The notes under the pieces are model-generated. The model was not told where the DNA came from, ran no database searches, and saw nothing but the letters and a program-made list of their open reading frames with translations. A stretch of DNA of 64,000 nucleotides from Litoribacterium kuwaitense (GTDB lineage: Bacteria > Bacillota > Bacilli > Bacillales > DSM-28697). The translations under genes were made by a program, and so were the position numbers. The DNA lies in the NCBI RefSeq assembly GCF_011058155.1, contig NZ_JAALFC010000013.1:1-64000 (forward strand), in the 5' to 3' direction. This document shows, in pieces, positions 36,401 to 44,858 of this stretch (within the stretch, counting starts at the first letter, position 1; every line of letters starts with the position of its first letter).

Positions 36401-36518
36401 CACCTGCGATTGCATCGGGAAGTTCCTGTTCATCTTTATTCGTAAAATATAGTAAAACTAGAAACATGCCTATGTATAAAAACAAGCAAAGGGTAATTGT
36501 CGTCAGTTTCTTTTTCAT
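33471..36518 (-). CDS. hybrid sensor kinase with two kinase cores and an internal receiver
   Basis: A 1015-residue membrane sensor. After an N-terminal membrane segment (5-25), an extracytoplasmic jelly-roll-like region (about 40-200) and seven membrane segments (208-405) form a 7TMR-DISM sensor. Then come HisKA with H438 in KTSHEFKTPL, an ATPase domain (N-box NLIDNALKY, DTGIGM, GAGLGLSIV), a receiver (684-800) with phospho-acceptor D732 and K784, and a second, LytS-type kinase core. That core has H823 in IKPHFLFN and its own ATPase (QPLVENAIRHG, EDNGAGM, VGLKNIQQR). Two kinase types in one chain is uncommon. The response regulator gene lies 28 nt upstream in the same operon. The ligand is unknown; carbohydrates are usual for DISM sensors. 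Confidence 0.92.
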   Translation of the reverse strand: MKKKLTTITLCLFLYIGMFLVLLYFTNKDEQELPDAIAGVFDVSSTNIEEAGPFPLKGTWEFYPNQLFTPIDFVQAHGEPTPSFTYVPHMWSTDQDASLDHFGKATYRLQVNIQNDEQLYGLKTNAIRMSNKIYVNGAQVGQSGSPDEDKWQYTPENTPYVTYFPLQKGMNEIVVQVANYHYMVGGGIASPIYFGTDAQISQLRDHSLMHDFVLITALFIMGLYLLGLYFQRKDDHSLILLSIYCFGYGLFSSLHGEKVIYFIFPDIPYDLLLKMQYSSALVGYIALYFYLYHAFQSLISKSFVYFGAIIGMIYLLYQVAFPTYIPIEIHIFNFIYVLCTSIYFTYVFILAALEKEEGTWFLIIAVTMMSMYTMIQMFNMYGKVMGSYFPIEVIIFVLMLALLLSLRFSNAFKKVDSLSKELIKADQFKDEFLAKTSHEFKTPLHAIQNISQVMIHESQDRLTPDQKDNLSLMSGIAKRLSRLVNDILDLEKIKQGEMKVTPVAVDVDSTVSLLIKMFSFQSKEQGIQMIKQIPNDLPYVYADEVRFRQMISNLIDNALKYTERGQVTLAAVVRDGMVEVSVTDTGIGMTKEQLSNIFSPFQQFHDEEGAGLGLSIVQQLANLQGGRIEVTSVEGQGSTFTCILPMTKEQPVSPLQTAAVDEDDGREMLFKTPYISKLTGRFTILVVDDRFANLKVLIDLLESEQYKVIAVKSGVEALEIVQEIKVDLIILDLMMSGMSGYDVCTHVRRQYKSIELPILMVTASHHTEEKLASFQAGANDFLPKPFDVSEILARVENLLMMKYSAQIAIDFEVAFLQSQIKPHFLFNVFNTISSLSYTDIDKARDVIAYLADYLRGSFQFANTDQLIPFEKEMVLVQAYIEIEKARFQRKIAFVKDIPEGFSLDIPPLMIQPLVENAIRHGILKQAEGGIVTLSIVEDNGHVQIVIEDNGAGMSKEKLQALLQGEHCGESVGLKNIQQRMGHIIGGAIMIKSEPGVGTIVTLTFPKRRNRGNNTD

Positions 36519-36546
36519 CTCTCATCTCCCATCTAAAACCACTTGA

Positions 36547-37659
36547 CTACTGCTTGATTGTTTGCTCAAGTATCTGCGTCGTTTGTAGACCAGGCTCGAT
36601 CCCTAACTCCTCATTCAAATTTTCCTTAAAGCGTAAAAACGTTAACAGGGCCCCTGTTCGATTATTCATCTTTAAATGAATATTTATCAAACGCTGACAT
36701 GTATCATCCGAGTAAGGAGAAAGCGTGAGCTCTTTTTCTGTATACTTAAGCGCGCGTGTCATATCTCCCTGCTTCTCATAAAATAGGGACAGCTGTTGAA
36801 AAACACTCGTCATCTTCGCCCGAATATAGTCTCTTTTTTCTCGCGCCCAATCATAGGAACTCATAAACTCATCATTGTACATAGACGCTAATGCCTCGTA
36901 ATGTTCTTTATTTTCTTCCTGAATCGGCAGAAGAGATTTATAAAGCTGCGACCATTCAATCAAATCACAATGTATTTTGCAAATATCAAAGCAATAACCG
37001 CTCCCCTTTTTAAGTACGACCTCCTCAAGACCATACGCCTTCAGCGTTTTTCTTAAGTAAGAAATACACGTATAAAGACTTGTTTTTCCTTTGTCAACAC
37101 TTACATCAGGCCATAAAGCGTCAATAATAAAGTCTCGACCCACGACGTTTCCTTCGTAATAAACAAGGAAGGCACAAAGCTCCTTTGCCTTATTCGTACG
37201 CCATGATAACGGCTCGTTACGATCTCTTAACACAACATCAAACTGACCAAAGCACCGAATCGAAATAGAGGGCTGCTCGGCCGTCGTTTGGTTTAAGATA
37301 GCTGTCTTAAATAAGCGTCGCACTGACTGATGCAATCGTTGCTTTGTCACTGGTTTTAATACATAATCCATCGTCTCAATTTCAAAAGCTTCAACAGCAA
37401 AATCCATATGAGCTGTCACAAATATCAATTTCGTCTGATCATTGTGTTTGCGAATTTCACGAGCTACGTCCATTCCTGATAAACCAGGCATTTCGATATC
37501 TAAAAATACAGCATCAATCTGCTCTTCTTTCATATGTTGCAGAGCATCGAAAGGATCTGTATATGCTCCTTGGATTAAAACATAGTCGAAATCACTTAAC
37601 AAAACCCTTAAAATATGCAGACCTGTTTCTTCGTCATCAATTAAAAGTACTTTGATCAT
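36547..37659 (-). CDS. response regulator with receiver and BTAD/SARP-like output
   Basis: A 370-residue regulator. Receiver domain at 1-120 with D54 in VFLDIEMPG and K102 in LKPV. A winged-helix DNA-binding domain (about 130-225: SIRCFGQFDVVL, LLW-like ALWPDVSVDKGKTSLYTCISYLRK) follows, then a BTAD-type helical repeat domain (235-370) ending LGIEPGLQTTQILEQTIK. The build is that of SARP/AfsR-like regulators fused to a receiver. It is first in an operon with the kinase. The likely targets are its own operon and the S-layer gene, as both share a 15-bp upstream motif; this is inference. Confidence 0.9.
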   Translation of the reverse strand: MIKVLLIDDEETGLHILRVLLSDFDYVLIQGAYTDPFDALQHMKEEQIDAVFLDIEMPGLSGMDVAREIRKHNDQTKLIFVTAHMDFAVEAFEIETMDYVLKPVTKQRLHQSVRRLFKTAILNQTTAEQPSISIRCFGQFDVVLRDRNEPLSWRTNKAKELCAFLVYYEGNVVGRDFIIDALWPDVSVDKGKTSLYTCISYLRKTLKAYGLEEVVLKKGSGYCFDICKIHCDLIEWSQLYKSLLPIQEENKEHYEALASMYNDEFMSSYDWAREKRDYIRAKMTSVFQQLSLFYEKQGDMTRALKYTEKELTLSPYSDDTCQRLINIHLKMNNRTGALLTFLRFKENLNEELGIEPGLQTTQILEQTIKQ

Positions 37660-37821
37660 TACGATGAACCTCTTTCTGAATTGTCTTATGGCTAAACTCT
37701 CTTTATCCTTACAATGACAATCAAGTATCTATGCTGTCGGCCTTTAGGTCATTCGACCGAATAAGTGTACCAACTATACAACGGACGTTCTCAACCTTTT
37801 TTAAGTTTAGCAAAGATATTA

Positions 37822-37836
37822 TTAACAAAAACTTAA
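37822..37836. repeat. 15-bp motif upstream of the regulator operon, copy 2
   Basis: TTAACAAAAACTTAA, identical to 33266-33280, 163 nt before the response regulator start. The 317-nt gap 37660-37976 otherwise holds related TTTTTAAGT-like repeats near 37797 and 37855 and the mqo terminator. Confidence 0.5.
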
Positions 37837-37910
37837 AAATAAATTTTTATGACGAATTTTTAAGTGAATTTTAATTGATTTTTCACCATTTATCTGAGAT
37901 CAAGTTAAAC

Positions 37911-37960
37911 GAAAGCAAAAAACCTTCGATCTCAATATGGATCAAAGGCTCTTTGCTTTC
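37911..37960 (-). terminator. terminator after mqo
   Basis: On the minus strand GAAAGCAAAGAGCCTTTGATC pairs imperfectly with GATCGAAGGTTTTTTGCTTTC around a short loop. It begins 17 nt after the mqo stop. Confidence 0.7.
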
Positions 37961-37976
37961 GTTTTCATCTCATGAT

Positions 37977-39479
37977 TTAACGTATAACTAACTTTTTATC
38001 ACTTAAACCGAGTGTTTGTGCTGTCGATTGATGGACATCTTGCAATAGTGCAGGATGTTCGATGAGAGACATACCGTATGAAGGAATCATTTCCTTTATT
38101 TTTGATTCCCATTCATTTAGATGCTCAGGAAAGCATCGTTTAATGACATCCAGCATGACCTGTACTGCTGTAGAAGCACCTGGAGAAGCGCCTAGTAAAG
38201 CAGCAATTGATCCGTCCTCAGAAGTAATGACTTCCGTACCAAATTGAAGTGTTCCTTTACCGCCGGTCTCTGTATCTTTAATCACTTGCACGCGTTGACC
38301 AGCAACAACTAAATCCCAATCCTCGATTTTTGCGTTTGGGATAAATTCGCGTAGCTCTTCCATACGTTGCTCTTTTGATTGCATGACTTGCTGAATTAAG
38401 TATTTTGTCAAAGCCATCTGTTTAGCGCCTGCTGCAAGCATTGTTAATACGTTGTTCGGTTTCACCGATGTGAGCAAATCAAACAGAGAACCCGTCTTTA
38501 AAAATCTTGGGGAAAAACCGGCAAACGGACCAAATAATAACGATTGTTTATGATCGATGTATCTCGTATCAAGATGCGGAACCGACATTGGCGGCGCACC
38601 GACCTTTGCTTTGCCGTAGACTTTCGCTTGATGCTGAGCAACGACATCCGGATTTTTACACACCATAAATAGACCGCTTACAGGGAAACCGCCAATATGC
38701 TTCCCTTCAGGAATACCTGATTTTTGTAGTAAATGCAGGCTACCTCCCCCGCCACCGATAAAAACAAACTTTGCTTTGTGACGCTCAACCTGACCTGTGT
38801 CCAAGTTACGCACTTTCACTTCCCACAAGCCGTCGCTCGTACGCTTTACATCATCCACCTGACGCTTATATTGAATGTCGACATTTTCGCGGTACAAATG
38901 TTCGAATAGTTTACGCGTTAAAGCGCCGAAGTTCACATCCGTACCTGAGTCAATCTTTGTCGCCGCAATTGGTTCATTGACTTGGCGACCTTGCATCATC
39001 AGTGGAATCCATTTCTGTAACTTCTGAGGGTCATCAGAAAATTCGATGCCTTTAAAAAGCGGGTTGCGCACCATTGCCTCATACCGTTTTTTCAAAAACG
39101 CTACATTTTGCTCCCCATGCACGATACTCATATGAGGTAACGGCATAATAAACTCCTGTGGGTTTTGGATTCGTTTTTGATTCACGAGGTAAGACCAAAA
39201 CTGCATCGATACTTGAAATTGTTCGTTGATTTTATTTGCTTTGCTCAGATCAATTGAGCCATCCGGCTTTTCGACAGTGTAATTCAATTCACATAATGCC
39301 GCATGACCTGTTCCTGCATTATTCCATTCGTTTGAGCTTTCCTCACCTGCACTTCCGAGCTTTTCCAAAACGGTAATGTCCCAGTCTGGTACTAGTTCCT
39401 TCAAGAGCGTTCCTAATGTCGCACTCATGATTCCGGCGCCAATTAAGATGACGTCGGTCGTCGTTTTACTATTGCCCAT
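37977..39479 (-). CDS. mqo: malate:quinone oxidoreductase
   Basis: FAD enzyme that oxidises L-malate to oxaloacetate and reduces quinone at the membrane, bypassing NAD-linked malate dehydrogenase. About 500 residues from ATG 39479 (AAAGG upstream); an in-frame TTG three codons earlier is less likely. The FAD-binding motif is [14 protein letters not shown], followed by the family blocks [27 protein letters not shown] (in parts) and, near the C-terminus, [14 protein letters not shown]. Length and blocks match the mqo family closely. Monocistronic, with 600 nt of non-coding DNA upstream. Confidence 0.95.
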   Translation of the reverse strand: MGNSKTTTDVILIGAGIMSATLGTLLKELVPDWDITVLEKLGSAGEESSNEWNNAGTGHAALCELNYTVEKPDGSIDLSKANKINEQFQVSMQFWSYLVNQKRIQNPQEFIMPLPHMSIVHGEQNVAFLKKRYEAMVRNPLFKGIEFSDDPQKLQKWIPLMMQGRQVNEPIAATKIDSGTDVNFGALTRKLFEHLYRENVDIQYKRQVDDVKRTSDGLWEVKVRNLDTGQVERHKAKFVFIGGGGGSLHLLQKSGIPEGKHIGGFPVSGLFMVCKNPDVVAQHQAKVYGKAKVGAPPMSVPHLDTRYIDHKQSLLFGPFAGFSPRFLKTGSLFDLLTSVKPNNVLTMLAAGAKQMALTKYLIQQVMQSKEQRMEELREFIPNAKIEDWDLVVAGQRVQVIKDTETGGKGTLQFGTEVITSEDGSIAALLGASPGASTAVQVMLDVIKRCFPEHLNEWESKIKEMIPSYGMSLIEHPALLQDVHQSTAQTLGLSDKKLVIR

Positions 39480-39488
39480 TTTTATCAA

Positions 39489-39960
39489 CCTTTTTTTCTA
39501 AAATAATTTCTATATAAAGATAGGCGGCACACTAAGGCTAGGCGCCACCAATTTGCACACGCTTTTGTTTTTCTATGATTACCTTATCATAGGTTAATAG
39601 ATGAGAGCACCTACCACCTTTTGTAAATACATTGGTGCTGACTAGCGGGGTAGACGTAGACATAAACACAGAAAAACAACCTTGAATACTCTGTTTTTCA
39701 CTCTAATGTATGGTGCTTCATCTTGATATTCACCTTTACTTATCATACCACACCACATACCGGAATCATTACAAAATACATCATTTATCATAGAGAATTG
39801 ACATTAAACTGTCGATGAAGCTGTTGTTCATGTGTTGTCACACTTTGCTTCCTTCCCGCTCCTAATCAATCAGACAGGCTGAAAACACGATGAAACTAAG
39901 CAAAGGTAAATGCATATGTGAATAGGTGCATACTTCTTCTCAATGAAAAAGCTACATCCA
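39489..39960. other. non-coding region upstream of mqo
   Basis: About 470 bases with no gene seen. It holds an inverted repeat CTATGAT (39573-39579) and ATCATAG (39586-39592) about 95 nt before mqo, which could be an operator. The rest is AT-rich without recognisable RNA motifs. Confidence 0.45.
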
Positions 39961-39989
39961 AAAAAGCCAGGGCGTCTCTGCCCTGACTA
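39961..39989 (-). terminator. terminator of the phn operon
   Basis: On the minus strand AGTCAGGGC pairs with GCCCTGGCT (one mismatch) around a 6-nt loop and runs into six T, about 95 nt after the phnL stop. Confidence 0.85.
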
Positions 39990-40082
39990 ATTCAAACCGC
40001 TCAATGCTGACTCACATCTTGAGGATATGCAGTTCTTTCTGACTCCCTAACACTTTGTCTTTTGTGCTTGGAAACAGAAAAA

Positions 40083-40811
40083 TTATGATAAAGAGATGCC
40101 GTCACGCCTTTCCTCCATTTGAATGGCTCCTTCACGAACCACATATTGGCGGTGACATAGGTTCTCCATGAACTCTAAGTCGTGGAAAATGCCTAGCATT
40201 GTCGTACCTTCGTTCATCAATCGCTCAATTAAATCTTTCACTTTCATTTTTGAGGCGTGATCTAGGCTTGCTGTCGGTTCGTCAAGCAATAGCAAGCGCG
40301 GGCGCTTCACCATCGCTCTGGCGATATTTAAACGCAACTTCTCTCCACCTGAAAACGTTGCTGGATAACTGTCCCACAACTCTTGGTCGAGTTCAAAATG
40401 CGTCAACATCGCTTCTGTCTCTCGTTCGGCAAAATCTTCTGGGTGCCCCATCTCCATCACTGCCTTTTTGACACACTCTCTTGCCGTCGTGCGAGGCATC
40501 ACGTTTAAAAATTGCGAGACGTACCCAATCTCCTTTTTACGCAGCTCAATCATTTTCCGATCTGATACTTGCGCAAGATTGACTGATCCATATAGGGAGG
40601 AGTTGTATGTAATGACCCCATCCTGCGGGACGTACGTACGGTAAACACACTTTAAAATCGTCGATTTTCCGCTCCCGCTCTTACCGGTAATGCCGACGAA
40701 TTCACCTTGCTGAAGATGAAAGCTGATGTTGTCGATCGCTTTAATCTCTTTATTCAAGTTCTGCAAGTGGAACGTTTTAGATAAACCTTCAACAGTAAGT
40801 ATGTTGCCCAA
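40083..40811 (-). CDS. phnL: PhnL, C-P lyase system ATPase subunit
   Basis: ABC-type ATPase of 242 residues that works with PhnG, H, I and M in making the ribose triphosphate-phosphonate intermediate (alpha-D-ribose 1-methylphosphonate 5-triphosphate for methylphosphonate). The Walker A is GKSGSGKST, the signature is FSGGEKLRL and the Walker B is LLLLDEPTASLD. Start is TTG 40811, seven bases after AGGAGGTGA; a GTG-frame extension upstream would run through phnM. Here phnL comes after phnM and is last, while in E. coli the order is K-L-M. The PhnM stop is 7 nt before the start. Confidence 0.92.
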   Translation of the reverse strand: MGNILTVEGLSKTFHLQNLNKEIKAIDNISFHLQQGEFVGITGKSGSGKSTILKCVYRTYVPQDGVITYNSSLYGSVNLAQVSDRKMIELRKKEIGYVSQFLNVMPRTTARECVKKAVMEMGHPEDFAERETEAMLTHFELDQELWDSYPATFSGGEKLRLNIARAMVKRPRLLLLDEPTASLDHASKMKVKDLIERLMNEGTTMLGIFHDLEFMENLCHRQYVVREGAIQMEERRDGISLS

Positions 40812-40818
40812 ATCGTCG

Positions 40819-41997
40819 TCACCTCCTATAGTTGGTTCTTTGCATGACCTGACCGTCGACAAATACGGTTGTGATCACTGGATAATCACGCTCATTTTTT
40901 TCGATAATCAACACGTCTGCTTTTTTGCCTTCTGCGATCGAGCCAATGTCATGGTCGATGTTTAACGCTTTGGCAGGGTTCAGGGAAACAAGCTTAAACA
41001 TGTCAATCAAATTCATTTGATATTTATTCTCGAGAACAAACACTGCGTGTAGTAAGGACGCCGGATAATAATCGCTGCATAAAATGTCGATGCACTGATT
41101 TTTCACAGCCTCTGACGCAGACAGGTTTCCGTTGTGCGATTTCCCTAAGATGACATTTGGTGCGCCAGCGACCGTATGCATTCCTTTTTCCTTCGCCTTC
41201 ATCGCTACTTCCATCGTAATTGGAAATTCGCTAATCTCGGCACCGAAGCTTTCAACAATTTCTAATTTTTCAATTGTATCGTCGTCGTGAGAAGCGATTG
41301 GAATGTTATATTCTGCAGCCAATTGAGCAATCTCTTGCAGTCCTTCTGTCGTCAGCTTCTCTTTAGACTGATGGTCATTAATGATATCGACAATTTGTTC
41401 ATCCGACAAATCATTATAACCTTTTAGCGTTTCACGGTACCCTTCCAAATCTCGATACTGACCTTGTCCCGGTGTGTGATCCATAAACGAGATCAAATGA
41501 ACTTTTTCCTCAGTAATATAATTTTTCAATTGGTCAATCTCTTCGATATTATCGATCTCAAATCGTGCATGAAATCGATGACGTACGAGATGTTTGCTTT
41601 GATGTGTCTGTTCAATTTGATCAACTAAACGCCTCATATTTTCTGGCTCGCGGATTGGACGATAGTTAAATTCACCCGCTTTAAAGATCGCCAGCGAATG
41701 ATACATCGTCGTAATTCCGTGAGAGACAAGGTGCTTCTCCGTTTCGATGAGACTAAGTTCAAAATCGATTAATGAAGTGGGTCTTGGGGCTGCCATATGC
41801 TCAATATAGTCAGAGTGAATATCGATAAACCCCGGGGACACATAACCGCCGCGTGCATCAACGATTTCTACTTCCTCATGAGGCTCAATTTCCCCTTGTA
41901 AAGCAATCTTTGCAATACGATCATCTTGAATGAGAAGGTCGTACCCTTGCAAAATCGCATCCTCTGTGACAATGAGACCGTTCGTAATTAAATACAT
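40819..41997 (-). CDS. phnM: PhnM, ribose triphosphonate diphosphatase
   Basis: Amidohydrolase-superfamily enzyme, 392 residues. It removes pyrophosphate from the 5-triphosphate intermediate to give ribose 1-phosphonate 5-phosphate, the substrate of PhnJ. Metal-site motifs are visible: IDIHSDYIEH for the HxD-type pair, SFMDHTPGQGQY with further ligands, IASHDDDT, and the late CSDYYP aspartate. GGAGGTAATCC precedes the ATG. Position between phnK and phnL in a tight operon supports the call. Confidence 0.95.
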   Translation of the reverse strand: MYLITNGLIVTEDAILQGYDLLIQDDRIAKIALQGEIEPHEEVEIVDARGGYVSPGFIDIHSDYIEHMAAPRPTSLIDFELSLIETEKHLVSHGITTMYHSLAIFKAGEFNYRPIREPENMRRLVDQIEQTHQSKHLVRHRFHARFEIDNIEEIDQLKNYITEEKVHLISFMDHTPGQGQYRDLEGYRETLKGYNDLSDEQIVDIINDHQSKEKLTTEGLQEIAQLAAEYNIPIASHDDDTIEKLEIVESFGAEISEFPITMEVAMKAKEKGMHTVAGAPNVILGKSHNGNLSASEAVKNQCIDILCSDYYPASLLHAVFVLENKYQMNLIDMFKLVSLNPAKALNIDHDIGSIAEGKKADVLIIEKNERDYPVITTVFVDGQVMQRTNYRR

Positions 41998-42015
41998 GGA
42001 TTACCTCCTTCAATA

Positions 42016-42861
42016 TTACAACAGTGAGTGTACGAGCTGTTGTGTATAAACGTGCTGAGGATCTTCTAAAATTTGATCGGTTAGGCCTTCTTCGACAACT
42101 TTGCCATCAAGCATTACCATCGTTCGGTCGGCCATCATACGAATGACGCCGAGGTCATGCGACACGAGAATCATCCCTATATTTAGTTCCATCTGCAATT
42201 GTTTGATCAAATCGAGGACATCTGCTTGAACCGAGAGATCAAGCCCTGTCGTGACTTCATCTAGCAATAAAATCGGCGGGCGATTGGACAGTGCTTTCGC
42301 AATCTGCACCCGTTGTTGCATGCCACCAGAAAATGTCTTTGGCGCATCCATCATTCTAAATAACGGAATGTTTACTTGCTCCAAAAGCTCTTTTGCTCTT
42401 CCTTCCATCGATCCAACGTGTCGATTACCAGCCGCAATCATTTTCTCAGCGATATTACCGACTGAAGTAAAATCCATGCGTAACCCATGAACCGGATTTT
42501 GATAAACCATGCCCATGTATTCGTTGCGAATCGTCTTTGTTTGTTGTGCAGACGCTTGAAACATATTGCTTTTTCCGTCTTTATAATGCTGAAGGTAGCC
42601 TTCGCCGCTCGTCGCCATTTGATCGAAATAAATACATTTCATCAAAGTGGATTTACCACTACCACTTTCACCGACGATTCCTAACACTTCCCCTGCCCAG
42701 AGGTCTATATTGACATCCTGACAAGAGTAGACAGTGCCGCACACTGGACAGTAGTTCTTTTCCAATTTTCGATTTTCCTTATCTTCACAGTTGCTGCACC
42801 CGTCTCCAAATTGCTTGTTTAATTGCTGAATAGTTAATACTGGCGCTTCCCATTCAATCAT
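42016..42861 (-). CDS. phnK: PhnK, C-P lyase complex ATPase with zinc-knuckle-like insert
   Basis: ABC-type ATPase of 281 residues that docks on the PhnGHIJ core. The Walker A is GESGSGKST at 64-72, the signature is FSGGMQQRVQIA and the Walker B is ILLLDEVTTGLD. Between the first two strands (residues 21-48) it carries an insert with C22-x2-C25 and C38-x2-C41, absent from E. coli PhnK, that looks like a zinc knuckle. The start ATG at 42861 is eight bases after GGGAGGTGA; an earlier ATG (42894) lies inside the end of phnJ. Its function beyond that of E. coli PhnK is unknown. Confidence 0.93.
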   Translation of the reverse strand: MIEWEAPVLTIQQLNKQFGDGCSNCEDKENRKLEKNYCPVCGTVYSCQDVNIDLWAGEVLGIVGESGSGKSTLMKCIYFDQMATSGEGYLQHYKDGKSNMFQASAQQTKTIRNEYMGMVYQNPVHGLRMDFTSVGNIAEKMIAAGNRHVGSMEGRAKELLEQVNIPLFRMMDAPKTFSGGMQQRVQIAKALSNRPPILLLDEVTTGLDLSVQADVLDLIKQLQMELNIGMILVSHDLGVIRMMADRTMVMLDGKVVEEGLTDQILEDPQHVYTQQLVHSLL

Positions 42862-42877
42862 TTCTCGGTTCACCTCC

Positions 42878-43720
42878 CTATGAAAATTGTTCATTCATCC
42901 GACTGATGCAATGGTTCGTATCGTTACACAAGTAATAGACTTGTCCCGTTTCTTCATCAATTAATTCATCCAAAAATGTATCGTTCGCTCCACACTGCTT
43001 ACAGCTTTGCCCCGGAAACGATTCTTTTTCAAACGGAACGTCAGCAAAAGCGAGCGAAACGACATTTGTATGTGGTGGTACAGCATATATTTTTTTCTCG
43101 CGACCGGCTCCTAATAAAATCAACGCTTCAGAATGATCTAGCTTATCATTGTCAAATTTCGGAATTGGGCTTGGAGCCATGACATACCTGTCGTGCACCC
43201 AAACCGGATGATCTGCACCGGTCGACATTTTTCGAAATTTCATAATCTGCTCGAACAGCATAAGCCATGCGCCACTATAGTCTTTTTCTGCATGTAGCTT
43301 TTTCGTTTTCTCTTCACTCGGCTCATATGGTCGCAATGGTTCGGGAAGCGGCACTTGCAGCACTAGGATTTGTCCAGCTTTTAACGGCACTTCAGGAACG
43401 CGGTGTCTTGATTGAATGAGCGTCGCGTCCTCGGTATCTTCCACCACTGGCACACCTGTTGTCTTCTGGACAAGCTTTTTAATGCTGACCGCGTTCACAG
43501 ACTCATCAGAACCTTGGTCAATCACTTTCAGCGAGTCAGCCTTCCCGATTAATGATAAGGTGAGCTGAAGTCCGCCCGTTCCCCAGCCACGACCAATCGG
43601 CATCTCTCTTGAAGCAAATGGCACTTGGTATCCGGGAATTGCAATGGCTTTTAATGTCGCTCTTCTAATTTCTCTTTTCGATCCTTCATCAAAAAAAGCA
43701 AAATTATATTCTATCTGCAT
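42878..43720 (-). CDS. phnJ: PhnJ, radical-SAM C-P lyase
   Basis: The enzyme that cleaves the carbon-phosphorus bond of ribose 1-phosphonate 5-phosphate, giving an alkane and 5-phosphoribosyl 1,2-cyclic phosphate. 280 residues. The iron-sulfur and thiyl cysteines are C240, C243, C265 and C271, each one residue before the E. coli positions (241, 244, 266, 272). The glycyl-radical glycine corresponds to G30 in AIPGYQVPF. The REMPIGRGWGTGG block is conserved. GGAGGTG precedes the ATG, and the phnI stop is 3 nt upstream. Confidence 0.97.
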   Translation of the reverse strand: MQIEYNFAFFDEGSKREIRRATLKAIAIPGYQVPFASREMPIGRGWGTGGLQLTLSLIGKADSLKVIDQGSDESVNAVSIKKLVQKTTGVPVVEDTEDATLIQSRHRVPEVPLKAGQILVLQVPLPEPLRPYEPSEEKTKKLHAEKDYSGAWLMLFEQIMKFRKMSTGADHPVWVHDRYVMAPSPIPKFDNDKLDHSEALILLGAGREKKIYAVPPHTNVVSLAFADVPFEKESFPGQSCKQCGANDTFLDELIDEETGQVYYLCNDTNHCISRMNEQFS

Positions 43721-43723
43721 CCC

Positions 43724-44857
43724 TTACACCTCCTCATCATCTGTTGTCTGCTCACGCTTTGTGCCGCGAACATCGTTTAGCGTTGATTGGAAAGTGACGT
43801 AATGCGGCAATTTTAAGTGCGAGATAAAGCCTGTGGATTCTACAGAATCGATATGCTGCAAGATAAATTCCTCGTTTTGCGTCGGTACGTTCTCATTGTT
43901 TGCCTCTAGACTTTTGTCCAAAATACTCATCGAGATCGCCTTCGTTTCATTCTGTCCGTAGCAAAGTCCGTAACCAAATTCAAACGACAGCTCTTTCTTT
44001 CCTCGTTCCTTCTCTATCGTGACGGGAATCAGCATTTCTACTTCTGTCGCCTTAATATCGCCAATATAATAGGTATCTTCCTCATCCGAATCTGAATGTA
44101 AGGGGTTATCGATGTAGATAGGCAACGTCCCAACTCTAAGCTCTCCAACGGTAGGATGAACATCGCCATATCCACGAATCACTGCATAGGCCAGTGAGGT
44201 TACTGCGCCTGTTTGGCCCCTCGTTAACATCTGCAGTTTTTGACTGCGGCTGGAAGGGAAGGTTGCACTTTTTCTCGTTACATCATAAGGCTCGCTATGA
44301 TCGATTGGGCAACTGGCAACAAGACCTTCTCTTCGCAAATAGTCAATGACCTTTGGAAGTTGCGAGACATCCTGTGTGTCGTCAAGCGCAACACTTTCAT
44401 CTTCTTGTTCTTGCTCAAAAGCAGTGAGCCATTCTTTCACTCCTGATTCGGTTTCTTCGAGTAAAGCAAAATCGAGCAGACGATGACTGTAATCAAGCGA
44501 TGCACCAAGAATTTGACCACCTGGAATGTCTTTAAAGCTGGCGGAAATTCTTCTTTCAACAGCCATCCCTTCTGACGTCACCGTTCTTGAATAATGCTTT
44601 CTCGGTAGTGTCGAGCGGTATGCTCGTAGTAGAAAAACAGCTTCTTCAGGATTTCCTTCTGCTTGCTTAATGGCGAGCGCAGCGAGCGTTTCGCTGTACA
44701 AGCTGCTTTCTGACATGACTTGGTCTATCAAGCCTCTCATGCCACCCTCAATGTCTTTCATATCAAGGACAGTGCCCTGTTTTATTCTTTCATACTGAAT
44801 TCGTTTTAATGACTCTTCAATGGCGGACGCCCCGCCTTTAACCGCTACGTATCCCAT
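43724..44857 (-). CDS. phnI: PhnI, C-P lyase core subunit
   Basis: Nucleosidase subunit, 377 residues, that with PhnG, H and L couples phosphonate to the ribose of ATP, displacing adenine. The ATG at 44857 follows CAGGAGGTC and gives the typical N-terminus MGYVAVKGGASAIEES; the frame stays open further upstream through phnH, but that part is not PhnI-like. Recognisable blocks include MRGLIDQVMSESSLYSETLAALA (in parts) and GYGDVHPTVGELRVG. It starts 1 nt after the phnH stop. Confidence 0.96.
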   Translation of the reverse strand: MGYVAVKGGASAIEESLKRIQYERIKQGTVLDMKDIEGGMRGLIDQVMSESSLYSETLAALAIKQAEGNPEEAVFLLRAYRSTLPRKHYSRTVTSEGMAVERRISASFKDIPGGQILGASLDYSHRLLDFALLEETESGVKEWLTAFEQEQEDESVALDDTQDVSQLPKVIDYLRREGLVASCPIDHSEPYDVTRKSATFPSSRSQKLQMLTRGQTGAVTSLAYAVIRGYGDVHPTVGELRVGTLPIYIDNPLHSDSDEEDTYYIGDIKATEVEMLIPVTIEKERGKKELSFEFGYGLCYGQNETKAISMSILDKSLEANNENVPTQNEEFILQHIDSVESTGFISHLKLPHYVTFQSTLNDVRGTKREQTTDDEEV

Positions 44858-44858
44858 A

